In this document: piece by piece, positions 9,165 to 17,374 of the stretch | Layout: each line of letters opens with the position of its first letter | Position numbering within the stretch: the stretch's first letter is position 1 | Origin: Candidatus Bathycorpusculum termitum | Lineage (GTDB): Archaea; Thermoproteota; Bathyarchaeia; Bathyarchaeales; Bathycorpusculaceae | Direction: 5' to 3' | DNA: 36,319 bases | Assembly: GCA_031254875.1 (NCBI GenBank) | Contig: JAIRTW010000037.1 | Coordinates: forward strand, 1 to 36,319 | Notes under the pieces: generated by a model | What the model was told of the DNA's origin: nothing | The model's database searches: none | Seen by the model: only the letters and a program-made list of their open reading frames with translations | Position numbers and translations under genes: made by a program

Positions 9165-9745
9165 AGGTCTTAATCATTGACAACTATGACAGCTTTGTCT
9201 ACAACCTCGTCCAATACATTGGAGAACAGGGCGCAGAAGTGTTAGTTTACCGAAATGACCAAATAACCCTCCAAGAAGCTACCGCTCTAAAGCCTGATCA
9301 CATAGTTATCTCGCCCGGACCCGGCAACCCCAAAGACGATAAATTCTTCGGTATCTGCAAAGCCATACTGCTAAACCTCAGTCCAGCTATCCCCACCTTG
9401 GGCGTCTGTTTGGGACATCAAGGCATTATTCATGTCTATGGCGGCAAAGTTGTTCACGCCAAAAAACTCATGCATGGCAAAACCTGCGCCATACACCACA
9501 ACGAAACTGCCCTTTTTAGAGGTGTCCGTAACCCCTTCAACGCCGCTCGCTACCACTCGCTGGCAGGCGAACGCAGCTCCCTCCCAGACTGCCTCCAAAT
9601 CACAGCCGAAACCATCGACGACGGCGAAATCATGGGCGTCCGCCACAAGGAATACCCCATCTATGGCGTCCAATTCCATCCTGAAAGCATCATCTGTGAA
9701 GACGGAAAAGTGATCATCAAAAACTTCTTGGAGACTAAACCATGA
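9161..9745 (+). CDS. trpG: Anthranilate synthase component II (glutamine amidotransferase)
   Basis: A 194-residue class I glutamine amidotransferase that hydrolyses glutamine and passes ammonia to TrpE. Visible motifs are the N-terminal IIDNYDSFVYNLVQY, the oxyanion loop SPGPGNPKDD, the nucleophile Cys83 in LGVCLGHQGI, and the His-Glu pair in VQFHPESI near the C-terminus. The length is normal for a stand-alone TrpG. It starts inside the trpE stop (ATGA, 9161-9164) and ends in the same way on trpD, so translation is probably coupled. A PabA-like use for folate cannot be excluded, but the operon points to tryptophan. Confidence 0.97.
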   Translation: MKVLIIDNYDSFVYNLVQYIGEQGAEVLVYRNDQITLQEATALKPDHIVISPGPGNPKDDKFFGICKAILLNLSPAIPTLGVCLGHQGIIHVYGGKVVHAKKLMHGKTCAIHHNETALFRGVRNPFNAARYHSLAGERSSLPDCLQITAETIDDGEIMGVRHKEYPIYGVQFHPESIICEDGKVIIKNFLETKP

Positions 9746-10794
9746 TTCGGGAAGGCATCCAAAAACTCATCGAAGGCACCAACCTCACCTATGAAGAGTC
9801 ACGTGCAGTTATGACAGAGGTTATGTCAGGAAAAGCCACCAATGCACAAACGGCGGCGTTTCTCACAATCTTGCGCATGCGGGGCGAATCCGTCGAAGAG
9901 CTCCTTGCTTTTGCCTCGGTTATGCGGGGACACTGCCACCAAATCCGCCCCAAAATACAGGGCAGATTGGTAGATACCTGCGGCACTGGCGGCGACAAAC
10001 TCAAAACATTCAACGTTAGCACCACCGCAGCATTTGTCATCGCAGGTACAGGCATTCCGGTGGCAAAACACGGTAACCGTGCAGTTACCAGTAAAAGCGG
10101 CAGTGCCGATGTACTCGAAAAGCTGGGATTAAACCTCACACTAAAACCCCAAACAGTCGAGGCCATCATCGAGCAGATCGGCGTGGGTTTCATGTTTGCG
10201 CCCCTCTTCCACCCCGCCATGAAATACGCCGCGGAAACCCGACACGAAATCGGCATCCGTACTATCTTTAACTTATTGGGACCCCTGACTAACCCTGCAT
10301 GCGCCAGTGCACAGTTGTTAGGTGTCTACGACTCAAAGCTGGTTACACCAATAGCTTATGCTCTACAGAAGCTGGACTGTGACGAAGCGATGGTTGTGCA
10401 TGGATTAGATGGACTCGATGAAATTTCCACTGTGGGCAAAACCCTCATCGCGCACCTAAAGGAGGGGAGTGTCGTTAAAACCGAGTTTTCTCCTTCCGAT
10501 TTTGGAATCAAAAAAGCCGAAATATCCGAGTTGTATTGTTCTTCAGTTGAGGAGAACGCAGAAATCCTGTTTAGAATCTTAAACGGCAAAGCCGTTGACG
10601 CCCAGCTCGATGTTGTTTTGGTCAACAGCGCCGCAGGAATCCTGATCGGAGGAAAAGCCGATAGTTTCAAGGAAGCTATCGAATTAGCCCGCAAATCCAT
10701 AGAAAGCGGTGTTGCATACGGGAAGCTCAAAGAGCTGGTTAGAGCCTCCGGTGGCAATTTGGAGCCGCTTGAGATGCTGGAGGAAAAACAATGA
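9742..10794 (+). CDS. trpD: Anthranilate phosphoribosyltransferase
   Basis: A 350-residue enzyme that transfers phosphoribose from PRPP to anthranilate, the second step of the pathway. It has an N-terminal helical domain (about 1-70), then the PRPP-binding loop VDTCGTGGDKLKTFNVSTT, the anthranilate-site segment AKHGNRAVTSKSGSADVLE, and RTIFNLLGPLTNPA, all typical of TrpD. VVHGLDGLDEIS is the conserved late motif. Full length. ATGA overlaps couple it to trpG and trpC. Confidence 0.97.
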   Translation: MIREGIQKLIEGTNLTYEESRAVMTEVMSGKATNAQTAAFLTILRMRGESVEELLAFASVMRGHCHQIRPKIQGRLVDTCGTGGDKLKTFNVSTTAAFVIAGTGIPVAKHGNRAVTSKSGSADVLEKLGLNLTLKPQTVEAIIEQIGVGFMFAPLFHPAMKYAAETRHEIGIRTIFNLLGPLTNPACASAQLLGVYDSKLVTPIAYALQKLDCDEAMVVHGLDGLDEISTVGKTLIAHLKEGSVVKTEFSPSDFGIKKAEISELYCSSVEENAEILFRILNGKAVDAQLDVVLVNSAAGILIGGKADSFKEAIELARKSIESGVAYGKLKELVRASGGNLEPLEMLEEKQ

Positions 10795-11567
10795 GCGACT
10801 TCTTTGATACCCTTGCTAGGGATGCGAAAGACACCATAGAGAGCGGATACTACCAAAACCTATCGATCTCAAAACATCCCAAGATCAGCCTAAAAGATGC
10901 AATTCAAACCTGCAAAACCACCCCTGTCATAACTGAGATCAAAGCGGCCTCTCCCTCAGCGGGAATCATACGTGCAGAGATCAATGCCGTACAGCTTGCA
11001 CAAGCGATGCAGCGAGGTGGTGCAGTTGGCATATCGGTTCTAACAGAACCCAAACACTTTCACGGTTCCATAGAGACGCTCACTAAAACTCGTGAGGCTG
11101 TGCAGTTGCCCATACTCATGAAAGACATAATCCTTAGTCCCATCCAAGTTGAAGCCGCCGCAAAAATAGGTGCCAATGTTATTCTTTTGATCAACGCTCT
11201 CTTTGAACGGGGATACGGCCAAATGGACCTCCATGAAATCATAGCGTATGCACATGCTCGGGGGTTGGAGGTTTTGCTGGAAACGCATAATGAATCCGAG
11301 TTTCTCTTCGCAGATCGAACCCACGCAGATCTTATCGGTATTAACAACCGCGATCTTGCCACCCTAAAAATTAACTTAGCTACAACCCAGCGGATTCTTG
11401 AAAAACATAAAAAACCCCAACGAATAATTATAAGTGAAAGCGGAATCCAAACCTCTCGTGACCTGCAGTTTTTGCGCGGTTGCGGTGCAGACGCTTTTCT
11501 CATAGGTTCAAGTATCATGTTAACTGACGATGTTGAATCTAAAGTTAGGGAGTTTGTTAAAGCATGA
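10791..11567 (+). CDS. trpC: Indole-3-glycerol phosphate synthase
   Basis: A 258-residue (beta/alpha)8-barrel that closes the indole ring from CdRP. Motifs are [15 protein letters not shown] (catalytic Lys region), [63 protein letters not shown] and a C-terminal phosphate-binding FLIGSSIM. It is monofunctional: the fused TrpF domain seen in some bacteria is absent, and no trpF follows. It overlaps trpD and trpB by ATGA. Confidence 0.97.
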   Translation: MSDFFDTLARDAKDTIESGYYQNLSISKHPKISLKDAIQTCKTTPVITEIKAASPSAGIIRAEINAVQLAQAMQRGGAVGISVLTEPKHFHGSIETLTKTREAVQLPILMKDIILSPIQVEAAAKIGANVILLINALFERGYGQMDLHEIIAYAHARGLEVLLETHNESEFLFADRTHADLIGINNRDLATLKINLATTQRILEKHKKPQRIIISESGIQTSRDLQFLRGCGADAFLIGSSIMLTDDVESKVREFVKA

Positions 11568-12760
11568 AGTTAAGCAGTTATCCCTTGGATGGGAAATACG
11601 GTAAGTACGGCGGACGGTTTGTCCCTGAAATCCTCATGGAAGCCATAGCTGAACTGGAAGAAGCCTACGTACAGGCACGTGCTGATCCAGAGTTCCAGCG
11701 GCAGCTCGATTATTATCTTGTTGAATTTGTCGGTAGACCCACACCGCTATACTATGCTGAGAATCTCACCCGCAAACTGGGCGGAGCAAAAATCTATCTC
11801 AAGCGTGAAGATCTCGCGCATGGGGGTGCCCACAAAATTAACAACACCTTGGGGCAAGCGTTGTTGGCAAAGCGGATGGGTAAAACCCGTGTCATCGCTG
11901 AAACCGGTGCGGGGCAGCATGGCGTTGCTACCGCTATCGCATGCGCGGTGTTGGGGCTCAAAGCTATTGTGTTTATGGGTACAGATGACTGTGAACGCCA
12001 GCGTCTAAATGTTTTCCGTATGAAACTTCTCGATGCTGAGGTGCACCCAGTCGAGTCCGGTTCCAAAACCCTCAAAGACGCCATAAACGAGGCATTCCGT
12101 GACTGGGTGACCAAGCTTGAATCTACCTACTACCTCATTGGCTCTACTATGGGACCCCATCCATACCCCATGATAGTGCGAGACTTCCAAAGTGTGATTG
12201 GCAAAGAAATCAAGCAACAGTTCACGGCCGCAACAGGTAGATTGCCAGATGCGCTGGTTGCGTGCGTAGGCGGCGGTTCTAATGCTATGGGGACCTTCTA
12301 TCCCTTTGAAGATGACACAGACGTGAAACTCTATGGTGTCGAAGCTGCAGGCGAAGGTATCGAATCCGGTAGACACGCCGCAACCTTAGCCGCTGGGCAG
12401 GAAGGCATTTTCCACGGCATGTACACCTACATTATCCAAGACCAAAACGGGCAAATTGAAAACACCACAAGCATCTCAGCTGGTCTCGATTATCCCGGAG
12501 TCGGCCCCGAACATTCCTTTCTAAAAACCATCAAACGCGCCGAGTATGCTTATGCCAACGACAAAGAAGCCGTTGATGCGTTTTTGTTGCTCTGCAAAAC
12601 CGAGGGCATTCTCCCCGCGCTTGAGTCTTCACATGCGGTGGCTTATGCTGTGAAACTGGCGCCCCAAATGCGCAAAGATCAATCCATAGTCGTCACACTT
12701 TCAGGCCGAGGCGACAAAGACGTAGAAACAATCGCAAAGTATACAGGTGTACAGATATGA
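11564..12760 (+). CDS. trpB: Tryptophan synthase beta chain (TrpB1 type)
   Basis: A 398-residue PLP enzyme that joins indole and serine. It starts with the canonical [20 protein letters not shown] and has the PLP lysine at residue 91 in [16 protein letters not shown]. It also has the phosphate-binding [12 protein letters not shown], the alpha-subunit contact region [13 protein letters not shown] (here [13 protein letters not shown]), and the C-terminal [13 protein letters not shown]. The length and N-terminus are those of the TrpA-associated TrpB1 form rather than the longer TrpB2. It is coupled to trpC and trpA by ATGA overlaps. Confidence 0.98.
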   Translation: MKLSSYPLDGKYGKYGGRFVPEILMEAIAELEEAYVQARADPEFQRQLDYYLVEFVGRPTPLYYAENLTRKLGGAKIYLKREDLAHGGAHKINNTLGQALLAKRMGKTRVIAETGAGQHGVATAIACAVLGLKAIVFMGTDDCERQRLNVFRMKLLDAEVHPVESGSKTLKDAINEAFRDWVTKLESTYYLIGSTMGPHPYPMIVRDFQSVIGKEIKQQFTAATGRLPDALVACVGGGSNAMGTFYPFEDDTDVKLYGVEAAGEGIESGRHAATLAAGQEGIFHGMYTYIIQDQNGQIENTTSISAGLDYPGVGPEHSFLKTIKRAEYAYANDKEAVDAFLLLCKTEGILPALESSHAVAYAVKLAPQMRKDQSIVVTLSGRGDKDVETIAKYTGVQI

Positions 12761-13566
12761 CTGCCATATCAGAAAAGTTTCAAAAGGCAAAAGCAAACGG
12801 CGAAGGCCTGCTCATCGGTTACATCACCGCAGGCGACCCGACGCCGGAACAGACCCCAAAAATTGCAGATGCATTAATTCGGGGAGGCATAGACATCCTT
12901 GAACTGGGCTTACCGTTTTCTGATCCCATCGCTGATGGACCCACCATCCAGGAAGCAAGCCTCCGCGCACTCAACGCCGGCACTACACCTCTAAAAGTGC
13001 TCGACATCGCTGAGCAAATCAAAACAGAACATAACATACCCCTGGTGGTGATGACTTACTATAACCCTGTATTTCGCCATGGCGTCGATAGCTTCCTTAG
13101 TCAAGCCAAAGTAGCCGGTGTAGACGGCTTTATCGTACCTGATTTACCCCTTGAAGAAGCTGGAGACTACCGAAAAGCCGCAAAAACACAAGGGTTGGAT
13201 ACGATTTTCCTGGCTACACCCGCCACATCCAATGAACGACTCAGAAAAATCGTCGATGCATCATCGGGCTTTCTCTACTTGGTATCACGCTTCGGCGTCA
13301 CAGGCACCCAAACATCCATAGCGGATTCAACAATGCAACTCATTAAGCACGTACAGCCATTTACAGCGGATAAAGTTCCACTGGCGGTGGGCTTTGGCAT
13401 CTCTAAACCCGAACATGTTCAGCAGGTCATCGCGGCGGGAGCGGATGCAACGATCGTGGGAAGCGCATTCATAAACATCGTCAAAAACAATGCTCAAAAT
13501 CTCAAAACGGCTCTACAAGAGCTTCAAACATCTGCTATGGCATTAAAATCCGCGACAAAACTCTGA
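12757..13566 (+). CDS. trpA: Tryptophan synthase alpha chain
   Basis: A 269-residue barrel that splits indole-3-glycerol phosphate and channels indole to TrpB. Catalytic Glu and Asp are seen in [19 protein letters not shown]. Other motifs are [50 protein letters not shown] and the late [10 protein letters not shown] followed by ATIVGSAFI. Full length and intact. It is the last gene of the operon, and a T-rich run follows. Confidence 0.97.
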   Translation: MTAISEKFQKAKANGEGLLIGYITAGDPTPEQTPKIADALIRGGIDILELGLPFSDPIADGPTIQEASLRALNAGTTPLKVLDIAEQIKTEHNIPLVVMTYYNPVFRHGVDSFLSQAKVAGVDGFIVPDLPLEEAGDYRKAAKTQGLDTIFLATPATSNERLRKIVDASSGFLYLVSRFGVTGTQTSIADSTMQLIKHVQPFTADKVPLAVGFGISKPEHVQQVIAAGADATIVGSAFINIVKNNAQNLKTALQELQTSAMALKSATKL

Positions 13567-13583
13567 TTTTCCATCTCTTTTTT
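13567..13583 (+). terminator. T-rich terminator of the trp operon
   Basis: TTTTCCATCTCTTTTTT directly follows the trpA stop. Pyrimidine- and T-rich tracts terminate archaeal RNA polymerase. It also separates the operon from the SRP RNA promoter. Confidence 0.5.
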
Positions 13584-13590
13584 GGATAAG

Positions 13591-13598
13591 TTTTATAG
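13591..13598 (+). promoter_or_regulatory. TATA box of the SRP RNA gene
   Basis: TTTTATAG is centred about 25 nt before the predicted SRP RNA 5' end near 13619, a typical archaeal spacing. Confidence 0.55.
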
Positions 13599-13618
13599 TT
13601 GGATATGTCTCTCTATTT

Positions 13619-13940
13619 GCGGCGATGGATCTTAGGCGGTGGGTTAGGGGTCCATTGTACCGTAAATCCCCTACATGACGGGCTGACATCTGCGGATGAG
13701 GCGTCAAAGGCCGCTCGGATCTTCATTTCCGAACCAGTGACTATCCGTCCTTTGGGGCTGGCGGTCAACGGGCGGTTTCCGTAGGGAAGCTGTTTCGTTG
13801 TTTAGCAGGCGAACCCGGCTAGGCTCGGGAGAGAGCAACCTAAGTTTGGACGTCATGCGCTCAAAGGGGTGCGGGTACGAGCGTAGGACTTGAGGTATTC
13901 AGGCGGAGTCTGGGCGTCAAACCGTGGCGGTCCATCGCTA
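13619..13940 (+). ncRNA. ffs: Signal recognition particle (7S) RNA, archaeal type
   Basis: A structured RNA of about 320 nt, the usual archaeal SRP RNA length. The ends pair as archaeal helix 1: GCGATGGA (13622-13629) with TCCATCGC (13931-13938), then CGGT (13637-13640) with ACCG (13921-13924). The Alu-domain core TGTACCGTAAATCCCC lies near 13658. Helix 6, the SRP19 site, reads GCGGTTTCCGTAGGGAAGC near 13771. The helix 8 / SRP54 site lies at 13811-13840, with AGG, a GGGA tetraloop and GAGCAACC. This aligns with the usual GTCAGG...GGAA...AGCAGCC but with several changes. It would bind SRP19 and SRP54 for membrane targeting. Confidence 0.92.
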
Positions 13941-14372
13941 TTTCCTGTTTCTATCATTTTGGATTTGTTAAGGAATATTTTGATCATTTTTATCGGGTAA
14001 GTGTGCTGAGAAAGGGGGGACTTTGTTGGCGCTTGTTTCGTCTTTGTTTGATACTTATTGAAACCTCAACCTGTCTTTTATCGGCTGAGAAGTTGCTCTC
14101 AGAGATTATGGTAAAATGTTGCGATAAAAATCAACGCAGAAACCGTTCGTACAAAAATATTCGTCCAAACATTCACTTTATTAGTTGACACCAAAAAGAC
14201 TGAGTGTATTGAAAATTTTAAAAACACTGGCCAAGAGTATCGTTATGTGCTCATCATGCAAAGAGTACATGGTTTTGAATAGTTGAGATGCCTGTGTGGT
14301 GTAATTTTTGGCAGTTTGTAACTATGCTTGTTTTATGTAGTCGCGCCCTTTACAAAAATGGTATGGGGTGGT
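13941..14372. other. Gene-free region after SRP RNA
   Basis: About 430 nt. T-rich patches just after the SRP RNA (TTTCCTGTTT, 13941-13950; ATTTTGGATTTG near 13956) are its probable terminator. A 61-codon frame at 14003-14188 has no domain-like content or Shine-Dalgarno, and I do not call it. No tRNA is seen. Confidence 0.5.
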
Positions 14373-14900
14373 TTAAGTGGTTTTTTTATAGTTTTGTCTA
14401 CTGGGTTTTCGCTTTTTAATGACTTTTTTTACAGTTTTGGCTATTACTGGGGTTTTTGTTTTTTTGGTGTTTTTTTGGGGTTTGGCGGCTTTTTTGGTGT
14501 TTTTTTGGGGTTTGGTGTCTATTTTCTTTACGACGTTCCACGCGGGGTAGTTATCATGTTCATTTTTATATTTTTCTAACAGTTCTTGTTGTGTGGCTTT
14601 GGGGTCGTCGGTCAGTATCCAGCTTATGGCGGCTTTTTCGATGTAACCTTCATTGAAGAGAGTAGCGTGGATTTTTTGGGTAGTTTTACTGCCGTATCCT
14701 GCTAAGTAGCCTCCAAAGATTCTTTTTGCGAGTTTTTTGGTTTTGCCGATGTAGAGAATATCTGATTTTGATTTGTCAATTAGTGTTGTATCTGCTATGA
14801 TTATGACACTATTTGTATTTTCTGGGATATTGCTGAGTTGGAGTCCTTTTAGAGGACGGAAGTCAACAAAGCCGTTTTCTTTTAGTGTAAGCGAGTTCAT
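14373..14900 (-). CDS. GIY-YIG nuclease-type domain protein with a Lys-rich repeat tail
   Basis: A 175-residue protein. Residues about 30-115 resemble the GIY-YIG fold: a SVIIIADTTL strand in the GIY position, ILYIGKT at 48-54 for YIG, Arg60, and GGYLAGYG at 63-70. The family includes UvrC-type and homing nucleases. I cannot confirm a catalytic Glu, so it may be inactive or only structural. Residues about 130-175 are basic and built on a tandem 10-residue unit (KPQKNTKKAA, KPQKNTKKTK), followed by more Lys/Arg. Such a tail would bind nucleic acid without sequence specificity. It is a single gene with no evident operon partner. Confidence 0.75.
   Translation of the reverse strand: MNSLTLKENGFVDFRPLKGLQLSNIPENTNSVIIIADTTLIDKSKSDILYIGKTKKLAKRIFGGYLAGYGSKTTQKIHATLFNEGYIEKAAISWILTDDPKATQQELLEKYKNEHDNYPAWNVVKKIDTKPQKNTKKAAKPQKNTKKTKTPVIAKTVKKVIKKRKPSRQNYKKTT
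14461..14520. repeat. 30-nt tandem repeat encoding the Lys-rich tail
   Basis: TTTTTGGTGTTTTTTTGGGG recurs with a 30-nt period (near 14461 and 14491), each copy followed by TTTGGxG. On the coding strand it gives the duplicated 10-residue Lys/Asn/Gln unit. It is probably a recent internal duplication. Confidence 0.75.
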
Positions 14901-15000
14901 GAGTCCTTATTAAGAAAGACGCTTGATTTAATCGTTCCTATATATTATACTGCCGTCTATAGAATTTATTTTCAAAGCCCTTACCCGCTACCTGCAAATA
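14901..15000. other. Intergenic promoter region of the GIY-YIG gene
   Basis: AT-rich sequence with TATATATTATA-like runs (14939-14950) and CTATAG near 14957. It probably carries the minus-strand promoter of the GIY-YIG gene. No other feature is seen. Confidence 0.35.
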
Positions 15001-15171
15001 ATGATAGTGTGTGTTACTTCCATGAACAAAAAGGTGTTGCTGTTTGAATTCGAGGGTTGTTCAATAAAAAAGCGAAAAGTGTCGTCGTTAAAGGTTTTCA
15101 GGGGAAGCGCAGGTGCTGAAGGGCACTCTTATAAGCTACGAAAAGAACCTTTTATTTGGCCTTATCTATAA
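15001..15171 (+). CDS. Possible small basic protein upstream of ppk1
   Basis: An open frame of 56 codons (alternative ATG at 15022 for 49 residues). It reads MNKKVLLFEFEGCSIKKRKV, then VSSLKVFRGSAGAEG and ends in KEPFIWPYL. It is Lys/Arg-rich with a plausible amphipathic start. No family is recognised and no clear Shine-Dalgarno is present. It is on the same strand as ppk1, 73 nt before it. It could equally be chance in a promoter region. Confidence 0.3.
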   Translation: MIVCVTSMNKKVLLFEFEGCSIKKRKVSSLKVFRGSAGAEGHSYKLRKEPFIWPYL

Positions 15172-15244
15172 ACTGGGCATCCAAACCTTTAGTTATTTAT
15201 GATAGTGCACGAAAACATAAACACAGCTGGAAGAAAGAAAACTC

Positions 15245-17374
15245 GTGTCAAACATCTCAAGTTACTCTACGAAGAGATCCACTCTTATTCAAGAAAAAAA
15301 ACTGGATGACACAAGTTACTATCTCAACAGGGAGCTTAGCTGGATAAGGTTCAATGCGCGTATTCTTGAAGAAGCACGAGACGAGTGTCATCCATTGCTT
15401 GAACGTATCAAATTTCTAGCAATCTGTGGAAGCAACCTCGACGAGTTTTTTATGACAAGGATGGCTCGTCTGATTAAAAAGATAGCTAAAGAATCCAAAG
15501 AACGGTCAGTGGATGGAATGACCTCCCTAGATCAGGTTTTGGCTGTCAGCGCAGAGATTTCTCCCCTGCTTGAGAAGCATGCCGTCTGCTGGAAAAACGA
15601 GCTTCTGCCCGCTTTAGCCAGCGAGAACATAACAATTCTAAAATACATCGAAGTATCGGAAAAATCTAAAGATATCCTGCGGAACTACTTTAAAACCACT
15701 ATTTTGTCCCAGATAAAAATATTTAAAGAAGAATCTGAAGCGTCGTTAATCGAGAATCTGCAGGTTTATCTATGCGTAGAATCAAAAACCAAGGAATTCC
15801 ATTCAATTGTGGGGTTCCCCTCAAGGTTTGGCAGGCTCCTAAAAATTCCCCAGAACCCCTACCGTGAACTAATCGAACATAATTTTGTTTTCATAGAAGA
15901 TCTTATCATAAACTGTTTAGATTTAATATTCCCAAACACACAAGGCTTAACTGCTTACCCGTTTAGACTAACTCGCAATAGCGAAATAGAAATCATAATG
16001 GATGATTCAGATTTTTTGGGTTCAATAAAGAAGGGGCTCACAAAAAGAAAAACTGGTTTTCCCAGCAGACTTGAATTTGACATGCAGACCCCTGTCACTT
16101 TGAGGAAAACCTTAATGGATTATTTTAATTTGCCCGCCCCATTAACTTTCACATTTGACGGTCCGCTTGGGCTAGTCGATCTTTGGCGTCTCTACAAAAT
16201 CCCCCGCCCCGACCTAAAAGACAGAGTATTTCTTCCCTCTCTTTTACCCTTGCTGACTCCTGAGAAAAGTCTGTTTACCACGATCACTAAGCGTGATATC
16301 GTGCTCTATCATCCCTATGACGGGTTTGAGATAATCATTGCTTTACTTAAGGAAGCTGCTCAAGACCCCTTGGTCGAAGACATCTGCATTACCCTGTATC
16401 GTATGGATGCAAATTCCTCCATCGTGGATGCCCTTATGATAGCTGCGCAAAATGGCAAAAAAGTAACCGCTATTGTCGAGTTAAAGGCCAAGTTTGACGA
16501 GGAAAACAATATCCTGCTGGTTTCAAAGCTCAGACAGGCCGGCGTCGTCACAGTTTATAATTTCCCCAACTTTAAAGTCCACGCTAAACTCTGTCTCATA
16601 GTCAGGCGGGAAAAGGCGGGGTTGGTGAGATACTCGCATGTTGGTTCAGGCAACTATAATGCGGTAACCGCTAAAATTTACGGTGACATAGGTTACTTGA
16701 CAGCTAATCCCGAAGTCGGTTTAGAACTCGAAGCGCTTTTCCACAGTCTAATCAACGGGTTGCAGGAAAAAGACTTCAAGCATCTACTGGTATCACCTAA
16801 AAGCCTTAAGAATGAACTTTTATCGCGGATTGATCGTGAAATTGCTGTTCACCAAAGGACGGGCAAGGGGTATTTGGCGTTTAAACTCAACAATTTGGAG
16901 GATAAAGACATCGTCAAAGCTCTCTATCGTGCGTCTATGGCTGGAATTAAAGTGGAGCTCAATGTCAGAGCGCTGTGTGTTCTATGTCCCGGAATAACGG
17001 CGGTAAGCGAGAACATCTCTGTAATCTCCATCGTCGGACGCTTTTTGGAACATGCCCGCATCTACTACTTTGAAAACGGCGGCGAAAGTGAACTCTTAAT
17101 CGGCAGTTCCGATATGATGATTCGTAACCTCAAAGATCGTGTAGAGGTTCTCTTCAGCGTTCCCGATCCCCAGATACGCCGAGAAATCTTTAATTACATA
17201 CTTAAAATCCACCTCAAAGACAACGTTAAAGCCCGAAAACTCCTCTCAGACGGTAACTACCAAAGAGTCACCCCTAAACCTGGTGAGGCAAGCATTAACT
17301 CGCAGTTCTGGCTAATCCAAAACCGAGGTATCTGGCATGAATACGCAGCCTACCTTCCAACCGTGTACAGTTAA
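15245..17374 (+). CDS. ppk1: Polyphosphate kinase 1
   Basis: A 709-residue enzyme of normal PPK1 size that reversibly makes inorganic polyphosphate from ATP. Domains in order are the N domain with YLNRELSWIRFNARILEE, the head domain, and two phospholipase-D-like C domains. The catalytic His that becomes phosphorylated is His465 in YSHVGSGNYN, preceded by FKVHAKLCLIVRR; a second conserved His603 lies in FLEHARIYYFENGG. ITLYRMDANSSIVDAL is another family segment. The start is GTG at 15245, with only a weak GGAAG upstream. Its end overlaps the next gene by 38 nt, so the two are almost certainly co-translated. Confidence 0.96.
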   Translation: MSNISSYSTKRSTLIQEKKLDDTSYYLNRELSWIRFNARILEEARDECHPLLERIKFLAICGSNLDEFFMTRMARLIKKIAKESKERSVDGMTSLDQVLAVSAEISPLLEKHAVCWKNELLPALASENITILKYIEVSEKSKDILRNYFKTTILSQIKIFKEESEASLIENLQVYLCVESKTKEFHSIVGFPSRFGRLLKIPQNPYRELIEHNFVFIEDLIINCLDLIFPNTQGLTAYPFRLTRNSEIEIIMDDSDFLGSIKKGLTKRKTGFPSRLEFDMQTPVTLRKTLMDYFNLPAPLTFTFDGPLGLVDLWRLYKIPRPDLKDRVFLPSLLPLLTPEKSLFTTITKRDIVLYHPYDGFEIIIALLKEAAQDPLVEDICITLYRMDANSSIVDALMIAAQNGKKVTAIVELKAKFDEENNILLVSKLRQAGVVTVYNFPNFKVHAKLCLIVRREKAGLVRYSHVGSGNYNAVTAKIYGDIGYLTANPEVGLELEALFHSLINGLQEKDFKHLLVSPKSLKNELLSRIDREIAVHQRTGKGYLAFKLNNLEDKDIVKALYRASMAGIKVELNVRALCVLCPGITAVSENISVISIVGRFLEHARIYYFENGGESELLIGSSDMMIRNLKDRVEVLFSVPDPQIRREIFNYILKIHLKDNVKARKLLSDGNYQRVTPKPGEASINSQFWLIQNRGIWHEYAAYLPTVYS

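Noticed and set aside
14003-14188. A 61-codon frame after the SRP RNA
   Set aside because: It has no Shine-Dalgarno, no recognisable motif and unusual composition; I regard it as chance.
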